Assembly (NCBI GenBank): GCA_900143615.1
Contig: FREU01000002.1
Span: 476,663-540,662, forward strand
Direction: 5' to 3'
DNA: 64,000 nt
Origin: Rhodobacteraceae bacterium Alg231-30
GTDB lineage: Bacteria; Pseudomonadota; Alphaproteobacteria; Rhodobacterales; Rhodobacteraceae
In this document: positions 36,124 to 44,512 of the stretch, one piece after another
How positions within the stretch are numbered: the stretch's first letter is position 1
Layout: every line of letters begins with the position of its first letter
Program-made: the position numbers and the translations under genes
The notes under the pieces: generated by a model
Database searches by the model: none
Told to the model about the DNA's origin: nothing
What the model saw: the letters and a program-made list of their open reading frames with translations, nothing else

Positions 36124-37014
36124 ATGAGCAAAGACCAGATCAAAAACCTTATCGAGCGTCGTCTGCCAGAGGCAGGCCTCGCCGATACCGCGTTGAAAGG
36201 CGTCCAGCTTTTCCGGGTGACCGAGGCCATGCCCTGCGTGCCTGCTGTCTACGAGCCCACGGTGGTGGCTATTCTCAGTGGCACCAAGGAAGCTGTCCTG
36301 GACGGCGAGCACCACGTCTATGGCAGCGATAAATACCTGCTGTGCCCCATGACTTTACCGGTGGAAGCGGGCACGCCATTGGCTTCCAAGGACGATCCTC
36401 TGCTCGGCGTGATGATTGCGCTGGAGCCACGGATGATGCGGGAGCTCACCATGGAGATAGAGACCGCAGCCGGGGGCAATAGGCAGCCGCGGGGGAGCGC
36501 GCCGTCAGCTTTGGCATTGGCTTCCTGGGATGGTGATTTCACGCAGGCGCTGCTGCGGCTTCTCGATCTGCTCAACAATCCAGTTGATCTGGAGGTGCTC
36601 GGGCAGGGGCGAATGCGCGAGTTCTGTTACGCGGTGCTCATGGGCGAGGCCAGGGCCGCCGCAAGACGGGCCTTTGGCGTCGGCAACGAAATCGCACGCA
36701 CCATCGACTACCTCTCAACCCACATGAACGAACAGGTCACCATCGACGATATGGCCGACCACGTCGGCATGAGCCGCGCTGTCTTTCATCGGCGTTTCAA
36801 AGAAGCCACGACAATGTCCCCGATCCAGTTCGTGAAATCCATGCGGCTGAACAACGCCGCCATGAAGATTGCCGAAGGAAAGACCGTGTCCGAAGCGGCC
36901 TGGGACGTAGGCTATCAAAGCTCCTCTCAATTCAGCCGCGAGTTTAAGCGGATGTACGGCCAGTCACCCCGGCAATGGAGCCACGCGGCGCAGGTGTTAG
37001 AACGACTGAACTAA
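36124..37014 (+). CDS. AraC-family transcriptional regulator
   Basis: A 296-residue regulator with an AraC_N cupin-like domain at the N-terminus (VAILSGTKEAVLDGEH, LCPMTLPVEAGTP) and two HTH motifs at the C-terminus (IDDMADHVGMSRAVFHRRFKE; VSEAAWDVGYQSSSQFSREFK). It is divergent from an SDR gene, probably its target, and is followed by a small membrane protein gene. Confidence 0.88.
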   Translation: MSKDQIKNLIERRLPEAGLADTALKGVQLFRVTEAMPCVPAVYEPTVVAILSGTKEAVLDGEHHVYGSDKYLLCPMTLPVEAGTPLASKDDPLLGVMIALEPRMMRELTMEIETAAGGNRQPRGSAPSALALASWDGDFTQALLRLLDLLNNPVDLEVLGQGRMREFCYAVLMGEARAAARRAFGVGNEIARTIDYLSTHMNEQVTIDDMADHVGMSRAVFHRRFKEATTMSPIQFVKSMRLNNAAMKIAEGKTVSEAAWDVGYQSSSQFSREFKRMYGQSPRQWSHAAQVLERLN

Positions 37015-37075
37015 GGCGCACCCCGCAGTACAGGCACAACGCGCAAACATGGAGCGCCCAAAGGAAACCAAAACG

Positions 37076-37591
37076 ATGGATATTCTCAAGACAACGACCG
37101 ACTGGGCAAAGGCGGAGTTGCTCTCAAACAGCCTCTTCGCTCTGTTCGGAGTGATGTTTGTCGCGGCCAGCCTTCTTTTTTGGTCCAAGGGAGAGACCGA
37201 AATGGCCAGGGCGCTCGTCCTCCCCATGCTAGTGGCGGGGGTGCTGATGCTGATCCTCGGTGGCGGGCTGTTCTATGGAACGTGGAAAAGCTCGACGGGC
37301 TTCGCGCCTGCCTACGCTGAGGACGCGGCGAGCTTTGTCGCTTCCGAGATCGAGCGCGTCGACAGGACCATGGCGCAATACACCACGGCGGTCTTCCAGG
37401 TGATGCCGCTTATGATCGCTGTAGCCGCTCTGTTGATCGTCTTCTTGCAGGGCCCCGGCTGGCGCGCGGCCCTTATCACGGCAATCGTCTTTCTAAGCCT
37501 CATTAAGCTGATCGACAGCAACGCCAATGCACGGCTGGAGTCCTACAAGGCAACTTTGGTTTCGGCGGTATCGGGTCGTTCACTGAACTAG
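37076..37591 (+). CDS. Small membrane protein of unknown function
   Basis: A 171-residue protein with two N-terminal helices (LFALFGVMFVAASLLFW, VLPMLVAGVLMLILGGG) and two C-terminal ones. I do not recognise the family. ATG 37076 has AAAGGAA upstream; an earlier ATG at 37049 would place that site inside the coding region. It is in the same direction as the AraC gene and could be a target. Confidence 0.6.
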   Translation: MDILKTTTDWAKAELLSNSLFALFGVMFVAASLLFWSKGETEMARALVLPMLVAGVLMLILGGGLFYGTWKSSTGFAPAYAEDAASFVASEIERVDRTMAQYTTAVFQVMPLMIAVAALLIVFLQGPGWRAALITAIVFLSLIKLIDSNANARLESYKATLVSAVSGRSLN

Positions 37592-37628
37592 AAATCAGCA
37601 ATATTCCGAACGTCCGTTTCGTCCCGCG

Positions 37629-37769
37629 ACCTGTGAATTCCTCTCCACAACTTCGCCGCACCATTGACGAATGGCAGCTATCTCTGCCGCCGTGCAGCGT
37701 TGTACATCGAGCACTTGCAGCGATTTTTGCGCTGCGTGCGCACGCAGCGCAAAAATCGAATTCACAGGT
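37629..37769. repeat. Perfect 38-bp palindrome with flanking inverted repeat
   Basis: Bases 37721-37758 read the same on both strands: arm CGATTTTTGCGCTGCGTGC followed directly by its reverse complement, 19 bp each with no loop. A 12-bp inverted repeat, ACCTGTGAATTC (37629-37640) and its complement (37758-37769), frames it. The surrounding 530-base gap (37592-38124) has no supported gene. Confidence 0.85.
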
Positions 37770-38124
37770 TGGGCTCGAAGCCGCCTTGCGGCGGTGCGGC
37801 AACACACCTGCAGCGAAATCATGTGTGATCCAGTGTGGCCAATGATTTCTCCCAGCCCAGAATGGACCGGGCGTTTGGAACGGACCGCTGAGACAGCACA
37901 TGTAGATGGGCTAAAACCAGACCTTCGTTGCAATCGCGAAGCTTACTATTGGTATTGGGCTAAGCGGCCTTTGGGATCCCCATTCGGAAATTCATCGGTG
38001 TTCGTCAGAAACTTTTTCAACCCATGGGTGTTTCGACGTACAATGAGAGACTTTTATTCAGGTGTACAGGCGGTTGTGGCTGCGCCAAGTTGATAATTTT
38101 GGTCTCTGCAAACAAATTGGAAAT

Positions 38125-38748
38125 ATGGGCAGAACATGCTTTAAGTTCGTCAAACAAGAAAGGATTTATCCTATCAATAAGTTTGACCCAGAGACGCTCC
38201 CCATAACGCATCAAGACGTGCTCAAAAACACCCGTCAATGGCTTGACCAAATGGTAGTAGGATTAAACCTATGCCCATTTTCCTCAAGCGTCATAGCGCG
38301 AGACCAAGTGTATTATGCCGTATGTGATGCCACCACCGATGCACACCTAAAGCAGTTCTTTGTGACTGAATTACAGCGCATGCTTGGGGCTAACGAAAAC
38401 GACATTGCCACGAGCTTGCTCATGTTTACCCATGGTCTGGAAGAGTTCGGCGATTACCTCGACTTACTCGATTGGTTTCAGAAACTATTGGAGAAAGCAG
38501 ACCTAACAGAGCACGTGCAGTTGGCATCATTTCATCCTCAATATCAATTTGAGGGTGTGGCTGCAGACGATCTTAGCCACTTTACCAATCGCTCACCCTA
38601 CCCAACCATACATCTTCTGCGCCAAGATCAGATGACCAAAGTCCTTGCTCACGTTTCGGATCCCGAGAAGATCTATATAGATAACATAGAAACATTGAAT
38701 AAACTTGGTCGTCGACAGGTCGAAACACTCTGCCCCTGGGGTAAATAA
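38125..38748 (+). CDS. DUF1415-family protein
   Basis: A protein of about 207 residues. The DUF1415 signature MVVGLNLCPFSSSVI lies near residue 50 and HPQYQFEG with THLLRQDQ-like text (PTIHLLRQDQ) follows. The family has no known activity. The start is unclear: ATG 38125 and GTG 38062 are open, and neither has a good ribosome site. Base use is more A/T-rich than in neighbouring genes, fitting an acquired stretch. Confidence 0.65.
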   Translation: MGRTCFKFVKQERIYPINKFDPETLPITHQDVLKNTRQWLDQMVVGLNLCPFSSSVIARDQVYYAVCDATTDAHLKQFFVTELQRMLGANENDIATSLLMFTHGLEEFGDYLDLLDWFQKLLEKADLTEHVQLASFHPQYQFEGVAADDLSHFTNRSPYPTIHLLRQDQMTKVLAHVSDPEKIYIDNIETLNKLGRRQVETLCPWGK

Positions 38749-39350
38749 AAACTGTTTTGCATCGTCGTGTAACCGCGTCTGTCGTCAGTTTTTGGGATCC
38801 AAAGGCGACTGAACCCAAATGAGAGTTTGCCTCATCTGGTTTGTGGCATTGATCTGGCCCAACTTAGGAGTGACTGGAGCAAAGTCCGCGCGGCTACCAT
38901 CTAAGCCCGTGAAATATTGCGGGGTTGACCAACGTCTGCTTTCGTGGAGCTGCCGCACAGCATAGATAGACTGGTCAAAGGTCCGGTTTGGGGCGGTCGT
39001 GTCGCTTTAAGGCATCTGGGGCGGCCACTTTGCAAACGTTGATACCCGCGCGTAGCTGACCTTGAAGGCTGGCGCTGCATCAAGGCCAGAGCATTTCATC
39101 TCTGAATGACCGATTTCCTTAATCTAATGCAGTACCCATACAGGTGCGGCTAACGTCTGCAATCTGCCCTTACCGACTAAAGCGACGCATCGCCTACCTA
39201 GCAATTGATACCGGCGATATTTGGGCTGACATCAGCCATTCGCACAGTATTTCATGAATGGCCGCTTCGAGCCACTTATCAATCTGCCGGACAACAAACC
39301 TGCGCCATTTTTCCGTAGTTCCACATCCAGAGTCAGTGAAAATGTGAGCT
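38749..39350. other. Gap of about 600 bases without a recognisable gene
   Basis: This stretch shows only short open frames. GC-rich degenerate sequence similar in style to the repeat at 28.9 kb occupies part of it. I see no RNA or regulatory element. Confidence 0.4.
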
Positions 39351-39519
39351 GGGGGTATATTTGGGGGTACAAATAAATTTTGAGTGATTTCTTTGGCGAT
39401 ATTTCAATATGTTACCGATTTTTTTCGCCTCCTCTTCTGGCACCATTAAATCCCAAAAATGAATTCAATTCAGCAACTTGGCGTTTGGCCAAAGCTTTAT
39501 TCCCCACATATTCCCCAAA
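39351..39519. other. Degenerate attachment site with flanking arm-like repeats
   Basis: Bases 39426-39445 read CGCCTCCTCTTCTGGCACCA, a near match with one gap to the tRNA-Leu 3' end at 25462-25482 (CGAGTCCTCTTCTGGGCACC then A). GGGGGTATATTTGGGGGTAC lies 56 bases to the left (39351-39370), and TATTCCCCACA/TATTCCCCAAA repeats 52 bases to the right (39498-39519). Core plus paired arms is what an integrase attachment site looks like, so this may be the second end of an element that entered tRNA-Leu, or of a later one. Confidence 0.45.
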
Positions 39520-39738
39520 ATTTTCTGGGATTGTTTGGGGCCCAACGGAACATCCGACTGGACACCCCAAAGGAGTGACACTTGCTTCGTATTTCACTCG
39601 AGCCGACCTGCACCCAGTTTCAGGCGCAGCCCTGCGGCCTACTGCGGTCATTGTCACAAACTGTCACAAATGTCTGGTGCCAAGCCCAAAGGTGACCTTG
39701 TTGCGCCTCGCAGCTACCCGCGAACGTCAGGCTCTCAT

Positions 39739-40167
39739 TCCACAGTTTTGAAGCTCGCTCGCGACAATGATGTTGAGCTGATGTTTACCTTGTCACAACT
39801 TAGCTATTGGCCTGCACTTCATATGGGCGGGACGGATGTTAAGTTCCTTGATGTACGAGGCCGGATGCAGGAAGGCATGGCTGCCGACATCGTTGTTTTT
39901 GACCCTGAGACCGTTGCTCCGGGATCAGATTATTAGGCAAAAATGCAAGGCACCCCTCCGATTGGTATCCCTCACGTAATGGTCAATGGTGTGTTTGCCA
40001 AACGCAACAATGAGCCAACTGGCGAACTGCCAGGGCAGCCAATGCGGTTCCCGGTCGAAGACGCACCTCGTCAAGTCAAAGTAGATACTCAGGTTTGGCT
40101 AAACACCTTCACGCTTCAGGATGGCGCGTTGGATGGTGTCGGGCCAAGTTTTGGAAAAGGTGATTAA
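39739..40167 (+). pseudogene. D-aminoacylase-like amidohydrolase, C-terminal remnant
   Basis: The frame encodes the C-terminus of an N-acyl-D-amino-acid deacylase-type amidohydrolase (RGRMQEGMAADIVVFDPETV, then GIPHVMVNG, then PGQPMRFP). It is interrupted by an in-frame TAG at 39934 after GSDY; the protein resumes in the same frame at once. The metal-binding N-terminal barrel is absent. So the gene is both truncated at the 5' end and has a nonsense mutation. Confidence 0.8.
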
Positions 40168-40364
40168 CGCAAGGATTATTGCTACAGATGCTGCCCTGTA
40201 GCGAACTCACCCTTGCCCGCATAGCAGCCGTTGGAACAAAGCGCAGCGTATGACCGCTTCCCGCCCAAGGTGCGACCTACTGCGAGGTAGCGCAAAATAG
40301 TCCGGGATGCTTGCACTCAAGCGTTGATACCCTTTTTGGCTTCGAAGTCACTTGAAGAACTGCG

Positions 40365-40640
40365 CTAGATGCGCTGTCCTATGACGCACCGTTGAATTAC
40401 TAAGGCCCCTTGATCTTTCAACATCTTCGCGGGGCGCACCAGATGATCACGATATGACCCAACCTGTTTCGGTGTGATTTTGGCGAAAGAAATACTGCCC
40501 AAGAACATCTCAAAATCCCGGATGCTGACGAGGTGAGATTGCACAGTTTTGGGGCTGTAGCGCCCCGCATAGGCCTGCCAGTCGTATATGATCCGATCAT
40601 TGATTGTGACCCACGCGCCCCCTTGAGAGGTGCTTTCCTT
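40365..40640 (-). pseudogene. Tyrosine recombinase, N-terminal half
   Basis: A minus-strand frame without a proper start encodes GAWVTINDRIIYDWQAY, then YSPKTVQSHLVSIRDFE and ITPKQVGSYRDHLVRP. This is the SAM-like DNA-binding domain at the start of phage-type integrases. A stop (TAG at 40365) ends the frame about 30 residues later, with no catalytic domain. It is a fragment. A catalytic half, perhaps of the same kind of enzyme, lies at 52999-53338. Confidence 0.65.
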
Positions 40641-40843
40641 CTCAATACGAGCTGGGGTCTCAACTTTCTTTTCGCGTCAGAAACACGGGCCAAGACCGCG
40701 ACCCGAGTTATTGCGGAAAATATACACCGCGAAGAAGAAGGCCTGCCGTTATTGCATCTGGTTGATCGTGGCGCTGGATATTGATCCAGTTGCAATCACC
40801 CATTTAGGCGCGCAGCGACAGAACAATTTTTGCCGCCCCCTGT

Positions 40844-43741
40844 TTAAGGCTGCAAAAACCGCGCTGCCATAGAGGCCTGCATAACCCGTTTGCTGTCCAG
40901 CGGGTTGGTCAGACTCCAACTGCTCCAAATCCGAAAGGCCCCGGGAATGCCGCTGCCTGCATGGTTGACCAATGGTCCAACGACTTGGTCGATATTAGGA
41001 AAACCATCTTCTGAAGGGTCCAGCACACTTATGTTGCCACGCACCGGTGCCACATGACATCGATCCAGCGACAGGTTGAAGGCGTTGAAATACTGATGGC
41101 CTCTGCGAGATTGCGTGATGAAGTTCTCATTCAAAATCGCCGAAATCTCTGGCAACGCAGCATGGTTAACCAAGGCCACAGCGTCTTCGATTTGCAAAAA
41201 CTCTGCTTTCATTTTCAATCCTGCCGAGTTTTCGGCACTAAAACTCTGCTCGGTCATCTCGACCTCGGCCCAGTTTTTGGGCATCGAATAATAGAATTTA
41301 CCATCAAAAATCGCCCGCCGATTGTTCACATACAGACACTTTGGATAGTAAAACTGTGCCCCGTCGGCCCGTTGTGTTTTGGTGAACGGAATCGCAAACG
41401 TCGCCTCGCCATAGGGGCGCATCGCCATAAAGTTTGGCGCAAAAGACCCCCGCACATTGTGAAATCGACAGAATGACGCCCCAACAGTGTGAAACCCGTC
41501 CGCCGCCAAAGGATCACGGCTCAGCTCGATACCTTGCGGGAGCAAGTTTTGCACCTGAGCCCGAGGCATCGCATAAAACGCAAACCAACCGGTCATGTCC
41601 CCGCGCGCATAAAATCCGGTCAGCGGCCAATTGGCACCGCTTACCAAACTGCTTTTAAACATTGCCTGTTCCGGTGCCGATTTGTCCGGGTCCAGATCGG
41701 TAGCCCCGACATTCAACAAAGGCTGCCTCGTCAACGCGCTCGCGGCAGCGATCCCCGAAATTGTTGCCGCCTCTACACAGCCCGCGTTTAGACCACAAAC
41801 CGTCCAGTCCCCCGCCAAATACAGATTTGAAAACCCGCTCTCTCCGGGTTTGAGGCGATGAAACACAGACCCCGTGACAGACAGAACATAGCGCTCAGAT
41901 CCATACATATTCACCCGTCGATATTGCGATGCAAATCCCTTTGGATCTTGGGGATATAGAATTTGGGTCTCAAATTTACCCTGCTCAACGGACTTAGGCC
42001 AAATTGCTGACAGATGTTGATCCGCCCAATGGTCTACCGCCTGCTCAAAGCCGTCCAAAGTCTCACCATCAGGCGCAGGCGCGCAAAAATAAGCCAGCGA
42101 TTGCGGACCTTTACCGCCCCAAGCTTCGCGTTTTAGCAAATGGGACATATCCGCCCAAGTGTCGAGCGGCTCCGCCAAGCCGGTGATGATCGTGCGCAGC
42201 GGCGGCGTCGGGATCGAGCGCGCCGCGTTATGCTCTTTCACCTGTTGATCCCATCCCAACTGCGCGGCACTTTTTGACAGCCAAAGCTGCGTCGCATGGG
42301 TTCCCACGGTCTTCACAGTCTTCAACATGTTACGCCAGCGCGGCGAGGCGCTTTGAAGCTCTGGCGTCAGATACTGTAGCGACCCGATAGACGCCCCGAG
42401 CACCACGGTATCAAAATCAACGCCCCGTTTTAGTTGATACGCCCGCCCTATCGGGGGTGTTTTTTCACATTCGAAATCAATTCCGGATGCTTTAAGCTTA
42501 TCACCATCCACCAATTGGTCCCAAAGGGGTGCAGAAGGCCAGCAAGGCAAGCCCTCAACATCAACCAGCGGATCATAATCGCCCCCCGACACGGCGGCCT
42601 GTTCGACCATATCTAGATGCTCAATCTGCGACTTGTCCGCGCTAAGCCCCAGATTTGTCGCCGCATTGAAATATTTAAACCTCACACCTTTGGCGCGCAA
42701 AACCTGATAATATGGCCCAAAAATAGTGTCCCCCATGCCGGCCTGCATCTTGTGAAAGATCGCGGTCGAATAGGTAAACAAAAGCCGCGACATCGCGCGC
42801 AGCGCTGTACCCGCACCCACATTTCCTGCTGAATTTGTGTCGCCGACCTCAAAGCCAAAGACAAAGTCATAACACCCGCGCACGGCCACCCAGGAAACCG
42901 CCGCTTCGCTGGCTCCGTTAGCGCGCAAGAAATCTGAGAACTCCACTTTGTCAAGGATATCATATCCTTTCACAAAGGTCTGCGTCGTGACCATTCCGTA
43001 AGCAAAAGCCATTGCCAAATCCATCAAATACAAAGCCCGGCGCAGCGGGTCATTGTCGATGTTCTTAGGCGTTTGCAGCGCATGAATGGCGTCTTGGGCA
43101 TCCTTTATCAATTTGGCAATTGCGCTCAGATCGTCGCCGTCATGCAATTTGGGATCCTGCGGCAAGCTTTGTGCCGTGCGATGTATGGCTTCGTGCAACA
43201 CATGCAGCCCCGACGGAGCGCTCAGGTCCATTCCGTTGATGGCAGGCTCATCCAATTCCCCATCTTTCAAAAATTCCACGCAAATCTTGAGGATATTGAG
43301 GAACATCTCAAACGGGCGGGGAACTGTAGTACGGCTCCCCGGAGGGACGTCGTTGGTTGGTAAGTCTAATATCCAGGGACGCCAGCTTTGCTCGACGTGT
43401 TCTGCGAGAAATATGTGAGACAGCGGCTTAAAGGCTGTCGCCATGGTCCCCAATGGGTCTTCGGGCTTTCGTAATCCAAGCGTTACCAATTCATCATAGC
43501 ACGCCCCCATCATCCGAAAGGCATTGTCATAAAACCCAGCCCAAACATGCAGCCCATGTTCCTCGATCCGCTGGCCAAATTGCGCATTGCGCCCGCTTGC
43601 GCCCTTACCGCCGGACCGCCATCCCATCTGATAGACAGTGATCTCATATTTATCTTGCCAATTTGGTGTTTGCGTCACACCATAAATCGCCGTCATGGCG
43701 CCCACACCACTCCCGATGACTGCAATGCGTTCTTTTGCCAT
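40844..43741 (-). CDS. FAD-dependent oxidoreductase fused to acetoacetate-decarboxylase-like domain
   Basis: A 965-residue protein. Residues 1-690 resemble amine-oxidase/phytoene-desaturase-type flavoenzymes: Rossmann start RIAVIGSGVGAMTAIYG, an early GWRSGGKGASGRN segment and the C-terminal FAD motif in NLYLAGDWTVCGLNAGCVEAA. From about residue 694 a second domain resembles the acetoacetate decarboxylase family, including a YPKC stretch near residue 801 where family members carry the catalytic lysine. The two activities could oxidise and then decarboxylate a hydrophobic substrate. ATG 43741 follows GAGGGAAAC. It lies 87 bases behind the Crp gene and is probably the last gene of the R-body block. 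The domain assignments are by eye. Confidence 0.65.
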   Translation of the reverse strand: MAKERIAVIGSGVGAMTAIYGVTQTPNWQDKYEITVYQMGWRSGGKGASGRNAQFGQRIEEHGLHVWAGFYDNAFRMMGACYDELVTLGLRKPEDPLGTMATAFKPLSHIFLAEHVEQSWRPWILDLPTNDVPPGSRTTVPRPFEMFLNILKICVEFLKDGELDEPAINGMDLSAPSGLHVLHEAIHRTAQSLPQDPKLHDGDDLSAIAKLIKDAQDAIHALQTPKNIDNDPLRRALYLMDLAMAFAYGMVTTQTFVKGYDILDKVEFSDFLRANGASEAAVSWVAVRGCYDFVFGFEVGDTNSAGNVGAGTALRAMSRLLFTYSTAIFHKMQAGMGDTIFGPYYQVLRAKGVRFKYFNAATNLGLSADKSQIEHLDMVEQAAVSGGDYDPLVDVEGLPCWPSAPLWDQLVDGDKLKASGIDFECEKTPPIGRAYQLKRGVDFDTVVLGASIGSLQYLTPELQSASPRWRNMLKTVKTVGTHATQLWLSKSAAQLGWDQQVKEHNAARSIPTPPLRTIITGLAEPLDTWADMSHLLKREAWGGKGPQSLAYFCAPAPDGETLDGFEQAVDHWADQHLSAIWPKSVEQGKFETQILYPQDPKGFASQYRRVNMYGSERYVLSVTGSVFHRLKPGESGFSNLYLAGDWTVCGLNAGCVEAATISGIAAASALTRQPLLNVGATDLDPDKSAPEQAMFKSSLVSGANWPLTGFYARGDMTGWFAFYAMPRAQVQNLLPQGIELSRDPLAADGFHTVGASFCRFHNVRGSFAPNFMAMRPYGEATFAIPFTKTQRADGAQFYYPKCLYVNNRRAIFDGKFYYSMPKNWAEVEMTEQSFSAENSAGLKMKAEFLQIEDAVALVNHAALPEISAILNENFITQSRRGHQYFNAFNLSLDRCHVAPVRGNISVLDPSEDGFPNIDQVVGPLVNHAGSGIPGAFRIWSSWSLTNPLDSKRVMQASMAARFLQP

Positions 43742-43828
43742 GTTTCCCTCGCAACAGTAAAAATCTTCACACCTGAATTGACCGTGAAATTGGACAGCGA
43801 AAGTGCCGAAAGCCGACGCCGACCGGCT

Positions 43829-44512
43829 CTAGGACACTAAATCTTTCAACAGGATTTCCGGATCGATCAGCCGGATGTGCCCCCGTCCACCTTCGATGGT
43901 TCCTGACTTTTTCAGCGCGGACATCGCTCGGCTCACGGCTTCACGATTGGCACCAATAAGGCTGGCAATTTCCGAATGCGTCGGTGCATCGGTGATTTCG
44001 CCAAAGTTATGCAGCGCGCGGGCATCCATCGCGATGCGCACAAGGCACATCTTCACGCGTTCCTCGACGGTCATGGTGGATGTTTGATACGCCCGCTCTG
44101 TCAAGCGCCGTACCAATGCGGTGAGGTTTTGCATGACCCGCAACGCCAAATCCGAATGCGTCGCCAGCAACCTCAAAAACCCGTTCCGAGGCATGGCGAC
44201 CACTATGCTGTCTTTCTGCGCATAAACAGAAAGCGAGCGATCTCCGCCGTCAATCGCAGCGATTTCACCAACGCTATCGCCCTCTTCAATTCGCGAGAAC
44301 AAGACCTCGCGCCCGTCACGCGTCCAATGCACCGCCAACAGCCGCCCTTTGATCAAAAAATAGACGTCCCCACGGCGATCTCCCTGTTCAAAAACGCGCT
44401 GCAATGGCGCCAGTTTCAGAATGCTTCCCCCTGCCATGTCCAAGTCATTTTCAGAAAGCGAGATTCCGTGAAACAATTTGGTGTTTAGCAATTCAGTTTT
44501 GAGTGAATTCAT
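43829..44512 (-). CDS. Crp/Fnr-family transcriptional regulator
   Basis: A 227-residue regulator with an N-terminal cyclic-nucleotide-binding-type barrel (KLAPLQRVFEQGDRRGDVYFLIKGRL, EEGDSVGEIAAIDGGDRS) and a C-terminal Crp-type HTH (ITDAPTHSEIASLIGANREAVSRAMSALKK). No FNR-type cysteine set is seen, so oxygen sensing is unlikely; cAMP binding is plausible. Its ATG overlaps the stop of the cyclase gene by four bases, which ties the two together. It could control the R-body block through the dyad at 51853. Confidence 0.85.
   Translation of the reverse strand: MNSLKTELLNTKLFHGISLSENDLDMAGGSILKLAPLQRVFEQGDRRGDVYFLIKGRLLAVHWTRDGREVLFSRIEEGDSVGEIAAIDGGDRSLSVYAQKDSIVVAMPRNGFLRLLATHSDLALRVMQNLTALVRRLTERAYQTSTMTVEERVKMCLVRIAMDARALHNFGEITDAPTHSEIASLIGANREAVSRAMSALKKSGTIEGGRGHIRLIDPEILLKDLVS

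Noticed and set aside
40533..40784. Plus-strand 83-residue frame near 40.6 kb
   Set aside because: The opposite strand there encodes the integrase SAM-like domain, so this is its shadow.
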